Notes under the pieces: model-generated
Seen by the model: the letters and a program-made list of their open reading frames with translations, nothing else
What the model was told of the DNA's origin: nothing
The model's database searches: none
Shown: one piece after another, positions 42,891 to 53,191 of the stretch
How the letters are laid out: each line of letters opens with the position of its first letter
Numbering within the stretch: the first letter of the stretch is position 1
Assembly: GCA_022819505.1 (NCBI GenBank)
Contig: JAJEHD010000021.1
Coordinates: 160,776 to 224,775, forward strand
DNA length: 64,000 nt
Direction of reading: 5' to 3'
Origin: Acidimicrobiia bacterium
Lineage (GTDB): Bacteria; Actinomycetota; Acidimicrobiia; Acidimicrobiales; Aldehydirespiratoraceae
Translations under genes and position numbers: made by a program

Positions 42891-45680
42891 GTGACGCAGC
42901 CCCGACCGAAGCTGATCGAGGTGGCGCTGCCGCTGGCAGAGATCAACGCCGAGGCAGCGCGGGAGAAGTCAATCCGCCATGGACATCCCTCAACGCTGCA
43001 TCTTTGGTGGGCTCGCCGACCGCTGGCGGCGACACGCGCAGTCATATGGGCGTCACTCGTGGACGACCCCTCCGCCGACTCATCCCTGCCGCCCGAGGAG
43101 CAAGAGGCTGAACGAGACCGGTTGTTCGAGATCCTCAAGCGGCTCGTCACATGGGAGAACTCCAACAACCCCGAGGTGCTAGCCGAGGCCCGCGCCGAAA
43201 TCGACCGCTGCTACCCCGACGGGCCTCCGAAGATCCTGGACCCCTTCGCCGGAGGAGGAGCCATCCCACTGGAAGCACAACGACTCGGGCTCACCGCCCT
43301 GGCCGGTGACCTGAACCCCGTTGCAGTGCTCATCAACAAGGCCATGATCGAAATCCCGCCCCGCTTCGCCGGAATGGCGCCAGTACATCCCGACATCGAC
43401 AAGACCCTCACCACATGGGAGCGAGCTCAGGGACTCGCCGCAGATGTCGAGGCTTACGGACAATGGATGCGCGAAGAAACCCGGCAGCGCATCGGGCACC
43501 TGTACCCCGACGCCACCGGCGCCGACGGCGCGAAACTCACACCCATCGCCTGGATCTGGGCTCGCACCGTCGAGTCGCCCGACCCGAGTTGGTCCGGGCA
43601 GGTCCCTCTAGTCGCATCATGGACACTTGCCAACAAGCCAGGCAAGCCCAAGATCTGGATCGAACCGATCATTGACCGCAGTACCCAGACGATCAGGTAC
43701 GAGATCCGTGAAGGCGGCGAGCCGGCATACGAACGCACATGCAGCGCCGGCAGTGGAAAGTGCCTGGCGACCGGCGCCGCGATTCCAGCGTCACACATCA
43801 AGTCGGAAGGTCGCGCCGGGCGTATGGGACAGCATTTGATGGCCGTAGTTGCGAAGGCTGAGAGCGGCCGGAGCTACGTGCAGCCCGTGGCTACCGACAT
43901 CGCAGCAGTGGACGACCGGGAGCCTGAATGGAAGCCGACTGCTCCGCTCCCTCCGATGGCACGCAGCATTAGCGTGCAGATCTATGGCCTGGATGAGTGG
44001 TGGAAGCTGTTCACACCGCGGCAACTCGTAGCCCTCACGACGTTCTCCGATCTTCTGGGCGAAGTAGCAGACAACGTCATGGCGGATGCTAGAGCGGCGG
44101 GCATGCCTACCGATCAGGTCCGTCTACGGGATGGCGGCACCGGTACTGCCGCTTATGCGGACGCAGTTGTGACCTATCTGGCCTTCGTGATCGATAAGTG
44201 CACGAACCTCTGGTCAAACATCGTCACGTGGATGAACGATCGCGGCGCTTTCCGCGAGGTCTTTGCACGTCAAGGAATTCCCATGGCTTGGGACTTTGCA
44301 GAGGCGAATCCCTTCTCGGGTCTAGGTGGTGGCTGGGACCTCTGCCTTTCGAAGGTTCACAAGGTCGTTGCAACGCTTCCAGCTGTCCCAGAGTCGCAAG
44401 TCCAGAGCGGAGAAGTTCTTCAGGGAGATGCCCGGTCGCGTGTTCAGAGTTCGGCGGGAGCAGTGGTCTCGACCGATCCGCCCTACTACGACAACGTCAC
44501 CTACTCTGAATCCTCGGATTTCTTCTATGTCTGGTTGCGCCGGAACCTGTATGACGTTTGGCCCGAGGAGTGCTCGACTCTGCTGACGCCCAAGGCTCAG
44601 GAGTTGGTAGCGAACCGCTATCAGCACGGCTCCAAGGAAGCGGCACAAGAGCACTTCCAATCGGGGATGGCCGAGTTCATGGCTCAAGTCGCGCAGCACC
44701 AACCAGCCGATGCTCCCGCAACGATCTACTACGCGTACAAGGCGACCGAGACCAAGGCGGGCGAGATCCGATCAACTGGTTGGGACACGTTTCTGCAGGC
44801 TGTTCTCGATGCGGGCCTTCAAGTGAACGCGACCTGGCCAATGCGCACGGAGTCGCCAGGCCGCATTGTCGCAAAGGGTACGAACGCCCTCGCTTCGTCG
44901 ATCGTGCTGGCCTGTCGTCCCCGTCCCTCTGAAGCGACCCCAGCCACACGCGGCGAGTTCATCGCTGCGTTGCGGCGGGAGCTCCCGGAGGCGGTGCGTG
45001 TGTTGCAGTCGGGCAATATCAGGCCGGTGGATATGGCGCAGTCTGCGATCGGGCCGGGTATCAAGGTGTTCTCGAGGCATGAGCGGGTGTTGGAGGCTGA
45101 TGGGTCGTCGATGCCGGTGTCGGCGGCTTTGGCGATCATCAACGACGTGTTGGGGGAGGTGCTTGACGGCGCCGAGGCCGATCTCGACGCAGATACCCGT
45201 TTCGCGCTCACATGGTTCGCGGAGCACGGCTACAGCCCGGGCCCGTCGGGCGATGCCGACAGTGTGGCTCGGGCCAAGAACACTTCGTTGGCCGGTATCG
45301 GGGCTTCAGGTGTCGGTGAGGCGCGTGCGGGCGAGTTCCGGCTGTATGAGCGCAGCGAGCTGGATCCTGACTGGTCGCCTGAGGAGGATGCCCGGCCGAC
45401 GGTTTGGGAGGCGACGCAGTACATGGCGGCTGCGTTGGAGCGTTCGGAGTCTGAGGCAGCCGAGCTGTTGAACGACCTCGGCAGCAACGGTGATCGGGCC
45501 CGCCAGCTCGCGTATCTGCTGTATCAGGTCGCCAACGATCAGGGTTGGGCATCTGAGGCGGGCGTTTACGACAGCCTCATTGCTGCTTGGCCGAGTCTGC
45601 GTGCCGGTGCCGCCGTCGCCGCCGCGGCCGCTGCTGAGGCGGCCGCACCCAGCGAGCCCACATTGTTTGATGGAGACTGA
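42891..45680 (+). CDS. DUF1156-type adenine-specific DNA methyltransferase
   Basis: 929 residues from GTG 42891. DUF1156 start: RPKLIEVALPLAEINAEAAREKSIRHGHPSTLHLWWARRPLAATRAVIWASLVDDP. SAM motif I is ILDPFAGGGAIPLEAQRLG (about residue 117) and the catalytic motif IV is STDPPYYDNVTYSE (about 529), the D-P-P-Y of N6-adenine or N4-cytosine methylases. A Cys/Gly stretch (CSAGSGKCLATGAAI) may be the reduced remnant of a zinc ribbon seen in the family. Middle gene of the helicase-methylase-ATPase cluster, where methylation probably marks self DNA. The target sequence cannot be read from the protein. Confidence 0.93.
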   Translation: MTQPRPKLIEVALPLAEINAEAAREKSIRHGHPSTLHLWWARRPLAATRAVIWASLVDDPSADSSLPPEEQEAERDRLFEILKRLVTWENSNNPEVLAEARAEIDRCYPDGPPKILDPFAGGGAIPLEAQRLGLTALAGDLNPVAVLINKAMIEIPPRFAGMAPVHPDIDKTLTTWERAQGLAADVEAYGQWMREETRQRIGHLYPDATGADGAKLTPIAWIWARTVESPDPSWSGQVPLVASWTLANKPGKPKIWIEPIIDRSTQTIRYEIREGGEPAYERTCSAGSGKCLATGAAIPASHIKSEGRAGRMGQHLMAVVAKAESGRSYVQPVATDIAAVDDREPEWKPTAPLPPMARSISVQIYGLDEWWKLFTPRQLVALTTFSDLLGEVADNVMADARAAGMPTDQVRLRDGGTGTAAYADAVVTYLAFVIDKCTNLWSNIVTWMNDRGAFREVFARQGIPMAWDFAEANPFSGLGGGWDLCLSKVHKVVATLPAVPESQVQSGEVLQGDARSRVQSSAGAVVSTDPPYYDNVTYSESSDFFYVWLRRNLYDVWPEECSTLLTPKAQELVANRYQHGSKEAAQEHFQSGMAEFMAQVAQHQPADAPATIYYAYKATETKAGEIRSTGWDTFLQAVLDAGLQVNATWPMRTESPGRIVAKGTNALASSIVLACRPRPSEATPATRGEFIAALRRELPEAVRVLQSGNIRPVDMAQSAIGPGIKVFSRHERVLEADGSSMPVSAALAIINDVLGEVLDGAEADLDADTRFALTWFAEHGYSPGPSGDADSVARAKNTSLAGIGASGVGEARAGEFRLYERSELDPDWSPEEDARPTVWEATQYMAAALERSESEAAELLNDLGSNGDRARQLAYLLYQVANDQGWASEAGVYDSLIAAWPSLRAGAAVAAAAAAEAAAPSEPTLFDGD

Positions 45681-45798
45681 CGGTGCTGTCACGCTGTTGC
45701 GATGAGACCGTTGGGCGCAACGCGATGAGGCCAGGCTGTGGCGTTGTGGATGCAGTGTCCGCGGCGCGTCGAGCCGTGGGTGTGGGAGGTTCGCTGAG

Positions 45799-48700
45799 AT
45801 GGTGATGGCCAACAGCGAGCGGGTCGGCAAGGCGCTCGTTCTGCTGCGTGATGGGCTGGGTCCGGCGTGCGAGGCCGCTTGGTGGAGGTCCTATGGCGAC
45901 GGCTGGCTCCAGAGCGTCAACTCCAAGCTCCGCAACCCTGATAGAGATCCCTCTACCGAAGATGTGGCGTTCTTGTGCAACGCCATGAAGGCCACATGGG
46001 TCGAGGTGTTCGGCCCTGAGTTGCCGCCTGAGGTGCGCAGCTGGGTGTTCGAGGTAGCCAACATCCGCAACCGCTGGGCTCACCAAGACAAAGAGCTTGG
46101 GCTCTCCAGCGACGACGTGCTGCGTGGTCTCGATTCGATGGAGCGGCTGCTGGAGGCATTCGGCAACACCGACCAGCGCGCTGAGATCCACAAGCTGCGT
46201 CACGATCTGATGCGCCAGGTGTTCGACGAGGCATCCCGCGGCGAGCGGCGCCGCGCCGCGGCGCAGGCAACCGAGGGAACCCCGCAGTCGACGCTGACAC
46301 CGTGGCGCGACATCATCGCACCTCACCAGGATGTGGCCAGCGGGAACTTCGTGCAGGCCGAGTACGCGGCCGATCTGTGGCAGGTCGCCAACGGCAGCGC
46401 CGAAGCCGAGTATCAGGATCCGCGTGAGTTCTTTGCCCGCACCTACATCACCCAGGGGTTGCGGGATCTGCTGACGGGAGCGGCCAAACGGCTCGCCGGC
46501 AAAGGCGGCGACCCGGTGATCGAGCTGCAAACCAACTTCGGTGGCGGCAAGACCCACTCGCTGATCGCGCTGTATCACCTGGCTTCGGGCGCCAACACCG
46601 ACACTCTGCCCGGACTGGGCGATGTGCTCGCCGAGGAGAAGATCACCCTGCCCAGAGGGATCAACCGGGCTGTTCTGGTCGGTCAGAAGATCTCACCCGC
46701 GACGCCACATGTGGCCGAAGACGGCACCGTGCTGCGGACGCTGTGGGGCCGTCTCGCGCATCAGCTCGGCGGCAAGCAGGGGTATGACCTGGTCCGGGCC
46801 GACGATGAGGCCGGCACCAGCCCCGGCGCGGCCCTCACGGAGTTGTTCGAACGGTTCGGTCCCGCGGTTGTGCTCATCGACGAGTGGGTTGCCTACGCCA
46901 GACAGCTGTACGACAAGCCCGCCAACGGCGCAGGGGAGCGCCTCCCTGGCGGGGACTTCGACACCCAGTTCACCTTCGCTCAGGCCCTCACCGAGGCAGC
47001 CAACACGGTGAGCAACGTTGTGGTGTTGGTGGCGATCCCTGAGTCGCAGGTGGAGGTGGGCGGCCCGCGGGGTCGCACCGCGCTGGAAAAGCTCAAGAAC
47101 GTCGTGACCCGCACCGCGGCGCAGTGGCAGCCAGCATCGCCTGACGAGTCCTTCGAGATCGTGCGCCGGCGGCTGTTCGACCCGATCCCCCCAGAGAAGG
47201 TCAAGGTGCGCGATGCCGTGATCTTCGGGTACAGCGGCATGTACCGCGAACAGGGCGGCGAGTTCCCGCCCGGGGTGGGCGAGGCCGCCTACCGCGACCG
47301 GATGAAGCAGTGCTACCCGATCCACCCCGAGCTGTTCGACCGGCTCTTTGATGACTGGTCCGCGTTGGACAAGTTCCAACGCACCCGCGGGGTGCTGCGG
47401 TTGATGGCGGTGGCCATCTCGGAGCTTTGGAAGCGCGACGACCGGTCACTGTTGATCATGCCAGGCAACCTGCCGATGGATTTCGGGCTGCTGGTCAGCG
47501 AGATGAAGAAGTACCTCGAGGACGGCTGGGATCCCGTCATCAAATCCGATGTCGACGGAGCCACCTCGCTGCCGTTGCGTCTCGACGCCGATGTCAAGCA
47601 CTTCGGGCGGCTGTCGGCGGCGCGTCGAGCGGCCCGCACCGTGTACATGGGATCAGCGCCACGCCCCGACGGCAAACAAGGCGTCGACTTGAAGTCGGTG
47701 GTGTTGGGCTGCGCACAGCCCGGCGAGCCGCCCCAGCAGTTCGCCGACGCGCTCAGACGGCTCTCAGGCACCGCCACCCACCTCTATGTCGACGGCGCCC
47801 AGTACTGGTACTCGTTGAACCCGAACGTGACTCGCATCGCCGAGGACCGGGCCAGATCCAACTTCGATGACCGCGACGCCGACGACGAGGCACGCTCCCG
47901 TATCGCCGCCCAACGCGACAGGGGCTACTTCGCGGCGGTGCAGGTGTTCGCGGCGGGACCCGGCGACGTTCCCGACAACGACGACGGCGTGCGTCTCGTG
48001 ATCCTCGAACCGAACGCAACCCACTCCCCGAACGACACGAACTCCCCTGCGGTAGCGCTGGCGGAGCGGATCCTAGCTCAGCGCCATGGCGGGCAGAGAC
48101 TCAACCGCAACCTGGTGCTGTTCACCGCGGCTTCCGCCAACCGTCTGCCGGAGTTGCGCGGCGCGGCGCGGCTGTACCTGGCGTGGAAGTCGATCGCGGG
48201 AGACGAGTCGCTGGATCTCACCACCCACCAGAAACGCCAGGCCCAAACCAAGCTGACCGAGACCTCCCAGCAGGTCGACAGCCTCATCGCTGAGACGTTC
48301 ACCCTGGTGCTCATCCCGTCCCAGGAGCCCGGCACCGCCGACGTGGTGTGGCAGACCATCCGGGTGAACTCAGCAGGCACCCTGGCCGCACGCATCAGCA
48401 GCAAGCTCCGCAGCGAGGAGCAGCTCATCGACGCCTACCACAGGTCGCGGGTAGCCATGGACATCAAGCGCCTGGATCTGTGGTCCGAACGCGGCGACGT
48501 GGCAGTGCACAAGCTGTGGGAGACCTACGCCCGTTTCCTGCACATGCCGCGCCTGGCCAGCCGAGACGTGCTGCATGACGCGATCGCCGGCGGGGACACA
48601 ACGCTCACCTGGCTCCAGGAGAGTTTCGCCTACGCCGAAGGCCACGACGGCAACCAGTGGACAGGCCTGCACACCGACACCGCTGTCGCCCCCACCCCCA

Positions 48701-49062
48701 CGGGCCTGCTCATACACCCGGATCACCTTCCCGAGCCTGACGAGCCGCCCGAGCCGCCACCTCCCCCCAAGCCCCCAGGCGGAACGGATGGTCCCGATGA
48801 CCCGCCCGACGGTGATCCTGAATCTGACCCCGACGCGCTGTTGCCGACAGAGTTCTACGCCCAGTTCAAGCTCGACTTCGTCCGCTGCATGAAACAACTC
48901 GACTCGATCATCGAAAACGTCGGCAACAAGCTCGACGACCCCGACATCGAGCTGGTCCTCGAGATTCGAGCCAAGAACCAGCAAGGCTTCAACGAGCACA
49001 CCCAGCGCACCGTCTCAGAAAACGCCCAAAACCTAGAAGCTCAATCCTCGGAATTCGAGTAG
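45799..49062 (+). CDS. DUF499 AAA-type ATPase with N-terminal Swt1-like HEPN domain
   Basis: 1087 residues. The N-terminal HEPN-type domain (residues 1-120) carries R-x4-H as RNRWAH (about 90-95) in VFEVANIRNRWAHQDKEL. The ATPase has Walker A NFGGGKTHSLIALYH (about 247-260) and Walker B VVLIDEWVAYARQLYD. The DUF499 body follows, then a Pro-rich linker with repeated PEPPPPPKPPG and DPPDGDP, and a C-terminal helical domain. DUF499 ATPases accompany DUF1156 methylases and large helicases in defence cassettes. The HEPN domain offers an RNase output. Third gene of the cluster. Confidence 0.92.
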   Translation: MVMANSERVGKALVLLRDGLGPACEAAWWRSYGDGWLQSVNSKLRNPDRDPSTEDVAFLCNAMKATWVEVFGPELPPEVRSWVFEVANIRNRWAHQDKELGLSSDDVLRGLDSMERLLEAFGNTDQRAEIHKLRHDLMRQVFDEASRGERRRAAAQATEGTPQSTLTPWRDIIAPHQDVASGNFVQAEYAADLWQVANGSAEAEYQDPREFFARTYITQGLRDLLTGAAKRLAGKGGDPVIELQTNFGGGKTHSLIALYHLASGANTDTLPGLGDVLAEEKITLPRGINRAVLVGQKISPATPHVAEDGTVLRTLWGRLAHQLGGKQGYDLVRADDEAGTSPGAALTELFERFGPAVVLIDEWVAYARQLYDKPANGAGERLPGGDFDTQFTFAQALTEAANTVSNVVVLVAIPESQVEVGGPRGRTALEKLKNVVTRTAAQWQPASPDESFEIVRRRLFDPIPPEKVKVRDAVIFGYSGMYREQGGEFPPGVGEAAYRDRMKQCYPIHPELFDRLFDDWSALDKFQRTRGVLRLMAVAISELWKRDDRSLLIMPGNLPMDFGLLVSEMKKYLEDGWDPVIKSDVDGATSLPLRLDADVKHFGRLSAARRAARTVYMGSAPRPDGKQGVDLKSVVLGCAQPGEPPQQFADALRRLSGTATHLYVDGAQYWYSLNPNVTRIAEDRARSNFDDRDADDEARSRIAAQRDRGYFAAVQVFAAGPGDVPDNDDGVRLVILEPNATHSPNDTNSPAVALAERILAQRHGGQRLNRNLVLFTAASANRLPELRGAARLYLAWKSIAGDESLDLTTHQKRQAQTKLTETSQQVDSLIAETFTLVLIPSQEPGTADVVWQTIRVNSAGTLAARISSKLRSEEQLIDAYHRSRVAMDIKRLDLWSERGDVAVHKLWETYARFLHMPRLASRDVLHDAIAGGDTTLTWLQESFAYAEGHDGNQWTGLHTDTAVAPTPTGLLIHPDHLPEPDEPPEPPPPPKPPGGTDGPDDPPDGDPESDPDALLPTEFYAQFKLDFVRCMKQLDSIIENVGNKLDDPDIELVLEIRAKNQQGFNEHTQRTVSENAQNLEAQSSEFE

Positions 49063-49105
49063 CTCCCCGGCCCGTACTGGGTTGCCACCGTGGTCTCCTC
49101 GGGTT

Positions 49106-49133
49106 GGACGGCCTCCATGATTGGAGGCCGTCC
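49106..49133. terminator. Bidirectional terminator hairpin
   Basis: GGACGGCCTCCA (49106-49117), loop TGAT, TGGAGGCCGTCC (49122-49133): a perfect 12-bp stem between two convergent genes. No T-run follows, as is common in high-GC actinobacteria. Confidence 0.75.
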
Positions 49134-49169
49134 AGAGCAGATCAGGACTCGGCTCTCCTAGAGCGTCGG

Positions 49170-52100
49170 CTACACGCGGTATCCGGCGTCGAACTCCCCA
49201 GCGATGGACCCGGCGTCGCTGGCTTCCCTGCGGAGTGCTCGCAGTGTGTCCTTCAGCCCAGAAGTCTGCCTCTTGCCCTTGAGCGATCGGCCCAGCAGCC
49301 CGGCGATATAGGGCGTTGTTCCTTGCAGGAGAGATTCGGCGACGTCTTGGACGATGTCGGTGTCGACTTCTGCTCCATTCTCCCGGGCCACGATGATGAC
49401 CTGCAGGGCGCTGGCCATCACCTGCCCGTTGTCGGACAGACTGTCGAGCGCTGTCTGGGCTGCCTGCGTGAGGCCGGATGTGTCGCAACAGTTCGCCACA
49501 GCTCGAACCGCCGCTTCAGGTATGGCGGCGGTGGTGGCTGCGAGAATCATGGCGGCGGTTGCTGTTGGGGCTCGGCTCTCGGGGGCCAGCGCATCTAGCA
49601 GACGCGTGACGGTGTCGGCGTCGTGTGTCTCATGAACTATGTGTTGAGCGGCGGTATCTGCATCGAGGCTGTCCCATGCGGTTGTGACGGCGTCGTGTCT
49701 GCCGACTGCGGACCCGAAGACGAGCCTTGCGGCATCAGGGCTCATTCGCCTGGTTTCAGTCGCAGCGATCTTGCTTGTTGCGCCGTGGGGTTCAGCCTGC
49801 ACAGTATTGGCGATCCGGTTGTGGAGTCGGGGCAGAGCGTCGAAGTCGTCCGATGCTTTGACGACGAGCTCCAGTGCCTCTGCGCGGAGATCGTCGGGAA
49901 CCAGTTCCCAGTGCTGATCAATGGCGGCTAGAGCTGGTTCGATTAGATGGTCGGGCCACGGGAACCGCGCCAGCGTTTGTAGCCGTTCTTCGACGTGGCT
50001 TCCGCCGTTGATGAACTGTTGGGTCTGGTTGAGGATGTGCTCGGCATTGGCGTGGTCCGCGATGAGCGACGGGTATGCATCGAAGACCGCCCGCAACCCT
50101 GCGATTCTGTTCCGATGGTCGGCATCGCCGGCGCCAATCAGGCGCTCGCTCCACTGCTGCGCTTGTTGTCCCAGGATTGTCCTGCCTGTCTCTGTTTGGG
50201 CCGCGACGGGGATCAGCCGAATCGCTAGCTTGGCGGCTGGGTCTGACGGGTCGTTGTCGGAGTTGATCGCTTCGAGCATCCGGTGCGGGTGCTGGTCAAA
50301 GGCGTTCTCGTGCTCTGTGCCTGCGACGGCGTCCACTACCGCTACCAGGGCCTTCGCTACTCCGTCCGCGCTGGCGTCGTCGCCAGCGATCTCTAGGGCG
50401 GCTTCCGTGGCTGCTGACATCAGAGGCTCGGCTTGTGGGCCTAGCGCGACGGCGAGTTCGGGCAGAGTGTCTGCGATTGCGGTGAGCGTTTCGCGGTCGC
50501 GTGTCGCTGCGGCCAGATTCCCGATTATCGCATCGCAGATCTCGCCCGATTCCGCTTCCTTCTCGGATTCCCATTCAGCGTCGACCCACTCGTCCATCCA
50601 GGCAACGGTCTGACGGATCGCTGACCGCCGTACATCCGGTTCGATGTCGGCATCGTCCGCGGCTTCGGCTGCGAGCAGAGCATCGTCCCCGCTGCCTTCG
50701 TGGCCGGTGGCTTGCCATAGCCGAACGAAGGCCGATCTTGTGATCGGTCCCTTGTTGGAGAGGTCCTCGGCGTTCGGCGCGGCGTCTGCCTCTCCTGCGG
50801 CTGCTGCTTTCACGAATCGCACGAGACGGTCCGCGTCGGCGCTGCTGAACCCGTCCTCGGAGCGGACTGATCGCACCAGCGACACGGCGAGCTGTTTGCA
50901 CAAGTCTTCGTATCCGGCAGGGTCGAGCGCTTCAGCGGCGCCCAGCCATGTCCGGGCCAGACCCCAACTGCCCTCCTCGGGCAGGGACTCGACCCAGTCA
51001 ACGACCGCCGGTTCCACCAGTGGCCTGATCTGCGGGTTGTCCGCCAGGTACTCCGCGGTGTGGACCATGCGACCATTCGTGGTGTCGGTGTCTTCGTCTG
51101 GGCGGACGAGGCGTTCACAGAGGAGGTCGTGCCGCTCGGGGCCGGAGTGAGTGATGATCTCCGTTAGGACCGGTGCCGAGAGACTCTCATCGGGGGATTG
51201 GTCGAGAAGATCGGCGCAGGCGTCGCCTACGCTGCCCGCGGCGTCTTCAAGACGCTGCAAGTTCGGGGCTACTGCTGATATGTAAGTGCTGGCATCGACG
51301 GGCAACGCGTCGTGCAGTATCTGCTCGATCTCTCCGGCCGCGGCGCTGATCTGATCGGCGGGAACCCGGTCGAGTGCCTGCGAGAGGTCTGCGTGGTCAC
51401 CGGATTGCACTCCTGAGATGACCCCCAGACGGACCTGCGCGCCGAGGATCCGGCCGCCGGGAGTGGCCATGAAGTAGATCAGCGGACCTATGTCCGAAGG
51501 CAGCTTGACCCGTTTCGCTGAACCGGAAAGGAACCGGCGCAACGGCGACTGGACGAACTCAAACGATGGCGCCACACCGCTGAACTCAGGAGAGAAGAGA
51601 AGGGCATCGGTTTCGCTGGGTGTGAGATTCCTGTCGCGGAGCGCCACTTTTCGGGCCGCGGAGAGCAGCGCCGCGTTGTTGGCGATCTCCTCGTAGAACT
51701 GCGGGTACTCGTCCAACAGCACGCACAGTTGGGCCAGCACGTCCGTGTGGTTGGTGATGTCGCCGCGGGCGACCTGCTGCCTGGCCTCCCGATCCTTTGC
51801 GAGCAGATACGCGGCTATGAACCGGTTGAGCAACCGTATGGCGGACCGCGGATTGCTTACCCTGTCGTGGATGAGGATCGACACGATCCCGTCGATGTTG
51901 ACACCCGTCTCGGCCCGTAGCGGGTGATCGGCTCCGATAGCGGTCAGAGCGAATCTCCGCATGTCGCCGCCCATGGCGGGCGGCATCTGTACTCGGGCTG
52001 TGAGGAGCTTGTCCACGAAGGCAAGCGCCGGATGGTCGTGCTCGCTCTCCGCGACTCTGCGACCTTCGATAGACGCGCCGTCGTCATCGGACCGTTGGTC

Positions 52101-53048
52101 GGGTCGCTCCTCTGTAGCGGCGGTCGAGTCTTCCTCATCGGCTGTTGCGGGATGGCTCAACGAGTCCCTGACGGCGGAACGCAGAATCGTTTCATCGCAG
52201 GAGATCACGAAGACCGGTTCCGCTCCGCGAGGCACCGATTGAAGCGACCGCAGCGACCGCAGCGCCTCCAAGAGGTCGTCCTTGCTGAGCCTGTCGATGT
52301 CATCGACAAACACGACGAGCCGCCTCCCCGGCCTCTTCTGCTTGTGAAGGTCGACCAACTGGCCGAAGACCACCTCGATGTCGTCAGCGGCCTCAGCCCG
52401 AGGTTTGTGATCGGTCAGCGACGCCTGGGCACCCAACCCCCTCACGGCATCAGCCCACCAAGAGGCAATCTGATACAAGAACCACACCAGCACCACCGCG
52501 GCCGCTCCTGCGAAAGACACACCCCCCACAACTCCGCCAGCCAAGAGCGCCACTGCCGCCAGGGCGGCCGCCACGAGCGTGGGCGGCACCATCGACCTGA
52601 GCCACTGCTTGAGGGGGTACCTACCGCTGCGTATGCGCGCCCAGGTTGTGTCCGTGGGGTCAGGAGATGTCACCTGAGTCGCCTGGCGCAGCGGGCGGAG
52701 GATCTCGCCCACTTCGGCGCGATCGATATCGAGGCCGTCCTGGAGCTCGCCAGCAATCGCATGCACCAAGTTCCTGGCCCTGGCATGCCCAGAGTGCTTG
52801 TCGGCGCTTGCTGTCACAGAGTCGAAGGCCGCGCTGTCGAGCATCGATGAGGCGAGGCTGGTCACCGACGACTTCCCGCTCCCGAAGCCGCCCAGCAAGC
52901 CGATCATGCAAGGCGGCTCAGCAGAAGTGATCGCCTCGACGAGCGTCGTCGCCAATGAGATGCTCCCAAGCCGGTCGTCCTGCGCGCTGTTGATCGGGCG
53001 GTCGCTGAGGAACCACTCCCGCTCAGTTCGCCGCTTCTGCCTTGCCAT
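49170..53048 (-). CDS. KAP-family P-loop NTPase with two membrane helices and a long helical C-terminus
   Basis: 1292 residues. Walker A GLLGGFGSGKSSVTS (residues 50-64), two membrane helices inserted after it (about 155-176 and 178-197), and Walker B RRLVVFVDDIDRLSKDDLLEALRSLRSL (242-270): the exact layout of KAP NTPases. The region to about 560 completes the NTPase. The remaining 700 residues are a repetitive helical solenoid (e.g. LARTWLGAAEALDPAGYEDLCKQLAVSLV, LIEPALAAIDQHWELVPDDLRAEALELVVKA), in character like HEAT/ARM repeats. KAP proteins occur in anti-phage systems and at membranes. It is convergent with the helicase-methylase-ATPase genes and ends 107 bases from them. It may be a further layer of defence. 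Confidence 0.9.
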   Translation of the reverse strand: MARQKRRTEREWFLSDRPINSAQDDRLGSISLATTLVEAITSAEPPCMIGLLGGFGSGKSSVTSLASSMLDSAAFDSVTASADKHSGHARARNLVHAIAGELQDGLDIDRAEVGEILRPLRQATQVTSPDPTDTTWARIRSGRYPLKQWLRSMVPPTLVAAALAAVALLAGGVVGGVSFAGAAAVVLVWFLYQIASWWADAVRGLGAQASLTDHKPRAEAADDIEVVFGQLVDLHKQKRPGRRLVVFVDDIDRLSKDDLLEALRSLRSLQSVPRGAEPVFVISCDETILRSAVRDSLSHPATADEEDSTAATEERPDQRSDDDGASIEGRRVAESEHDHPALAFVDKLLTARVQMPPAMGGDMRRFALTAIGADHPLRAETGVNIDGIVSILIHDRVSNPRSAIRLLNRFIAAYLLAKDREARQQVARGDITNHTDVLAQLCVLLDEYPQFYEEIANNAALLSAARKVALRDRNLTPSETDALLFSPEFSGVAPSFEFVQSPLRRFLSGSAKRVKLPSDIGPLIYFMATPGGRILGAQVRLGVISGVQSGDHADLSQALDRVPADQISAAAGEIEQILHDALPVDASTYISAVAPNLQRLEDAAGSVGDACADLLDQSPDESLSAPVLTEIITHSGPERHDLLCERLVRPDEDTDTTNGRMVHTAEYLADNPQIRPLVEPAVVDWVESLPEEGSWGLARTWLGAAEALDPAGYEDLCKQLAVSLVRSVRSEDGFSSADADRLVRFVKAAAAGEADAAPNAEDLSNKGPITRSAFVRLWQATGHEGSGDDALLAAEAADDADIEPDVRRSAIRQTVAWMDEWVDAEWESEKEAESGEICDAIIGNLAAATRDRETLTAIADTLPELAVALGPQAEPLMSAATEAALEIAGDDASADGVAKALVAVVDAVAGTEHENAFDQHPHRMLEAINSDNDPSDPAAKLAIRLIPVAAQTETGRTILGQQAQQWSERLIGAGDADHRNRIAGLRAVFDAYPSLIADHANAEHILNQTQQFINGGSHVEERLQTLARFPWPDHLIEPALAAIDQHWELVPDDLRAEALELVVKASDDFDALPRLHNRIANTVQAEPHGATSKIAATETRRMSPDAARLVFGSAVGRHDAVTTAWDSLDADTAAQHIVHETHDADTVTRLLDALAPESRAPTATAAMILAATTAAIPEAAVRAVANCCDTSGLTQAAQTALDSLSDNGQVMASALQVIIVARENGAEVDTDIVQDVAESLLQGTTPYIAGLLGRSLKGKRQTSGLKDTLRALRREASDAGSIAGEFDAGYRV

Positions 53049-53191
53049 CCGTCCTTTCCCCTCTCAACTCCAACTGCCCATTCTACGAGCCGATCCCACT
53101 ACGAAAGGGGTAGCAGCGACCGTTGCCGTGGGCGGCGGAGGCCCCCCTGTGCCACCGTTCGTCCGAGAGGGCGTCTGTAGGGTTTGTAGCC

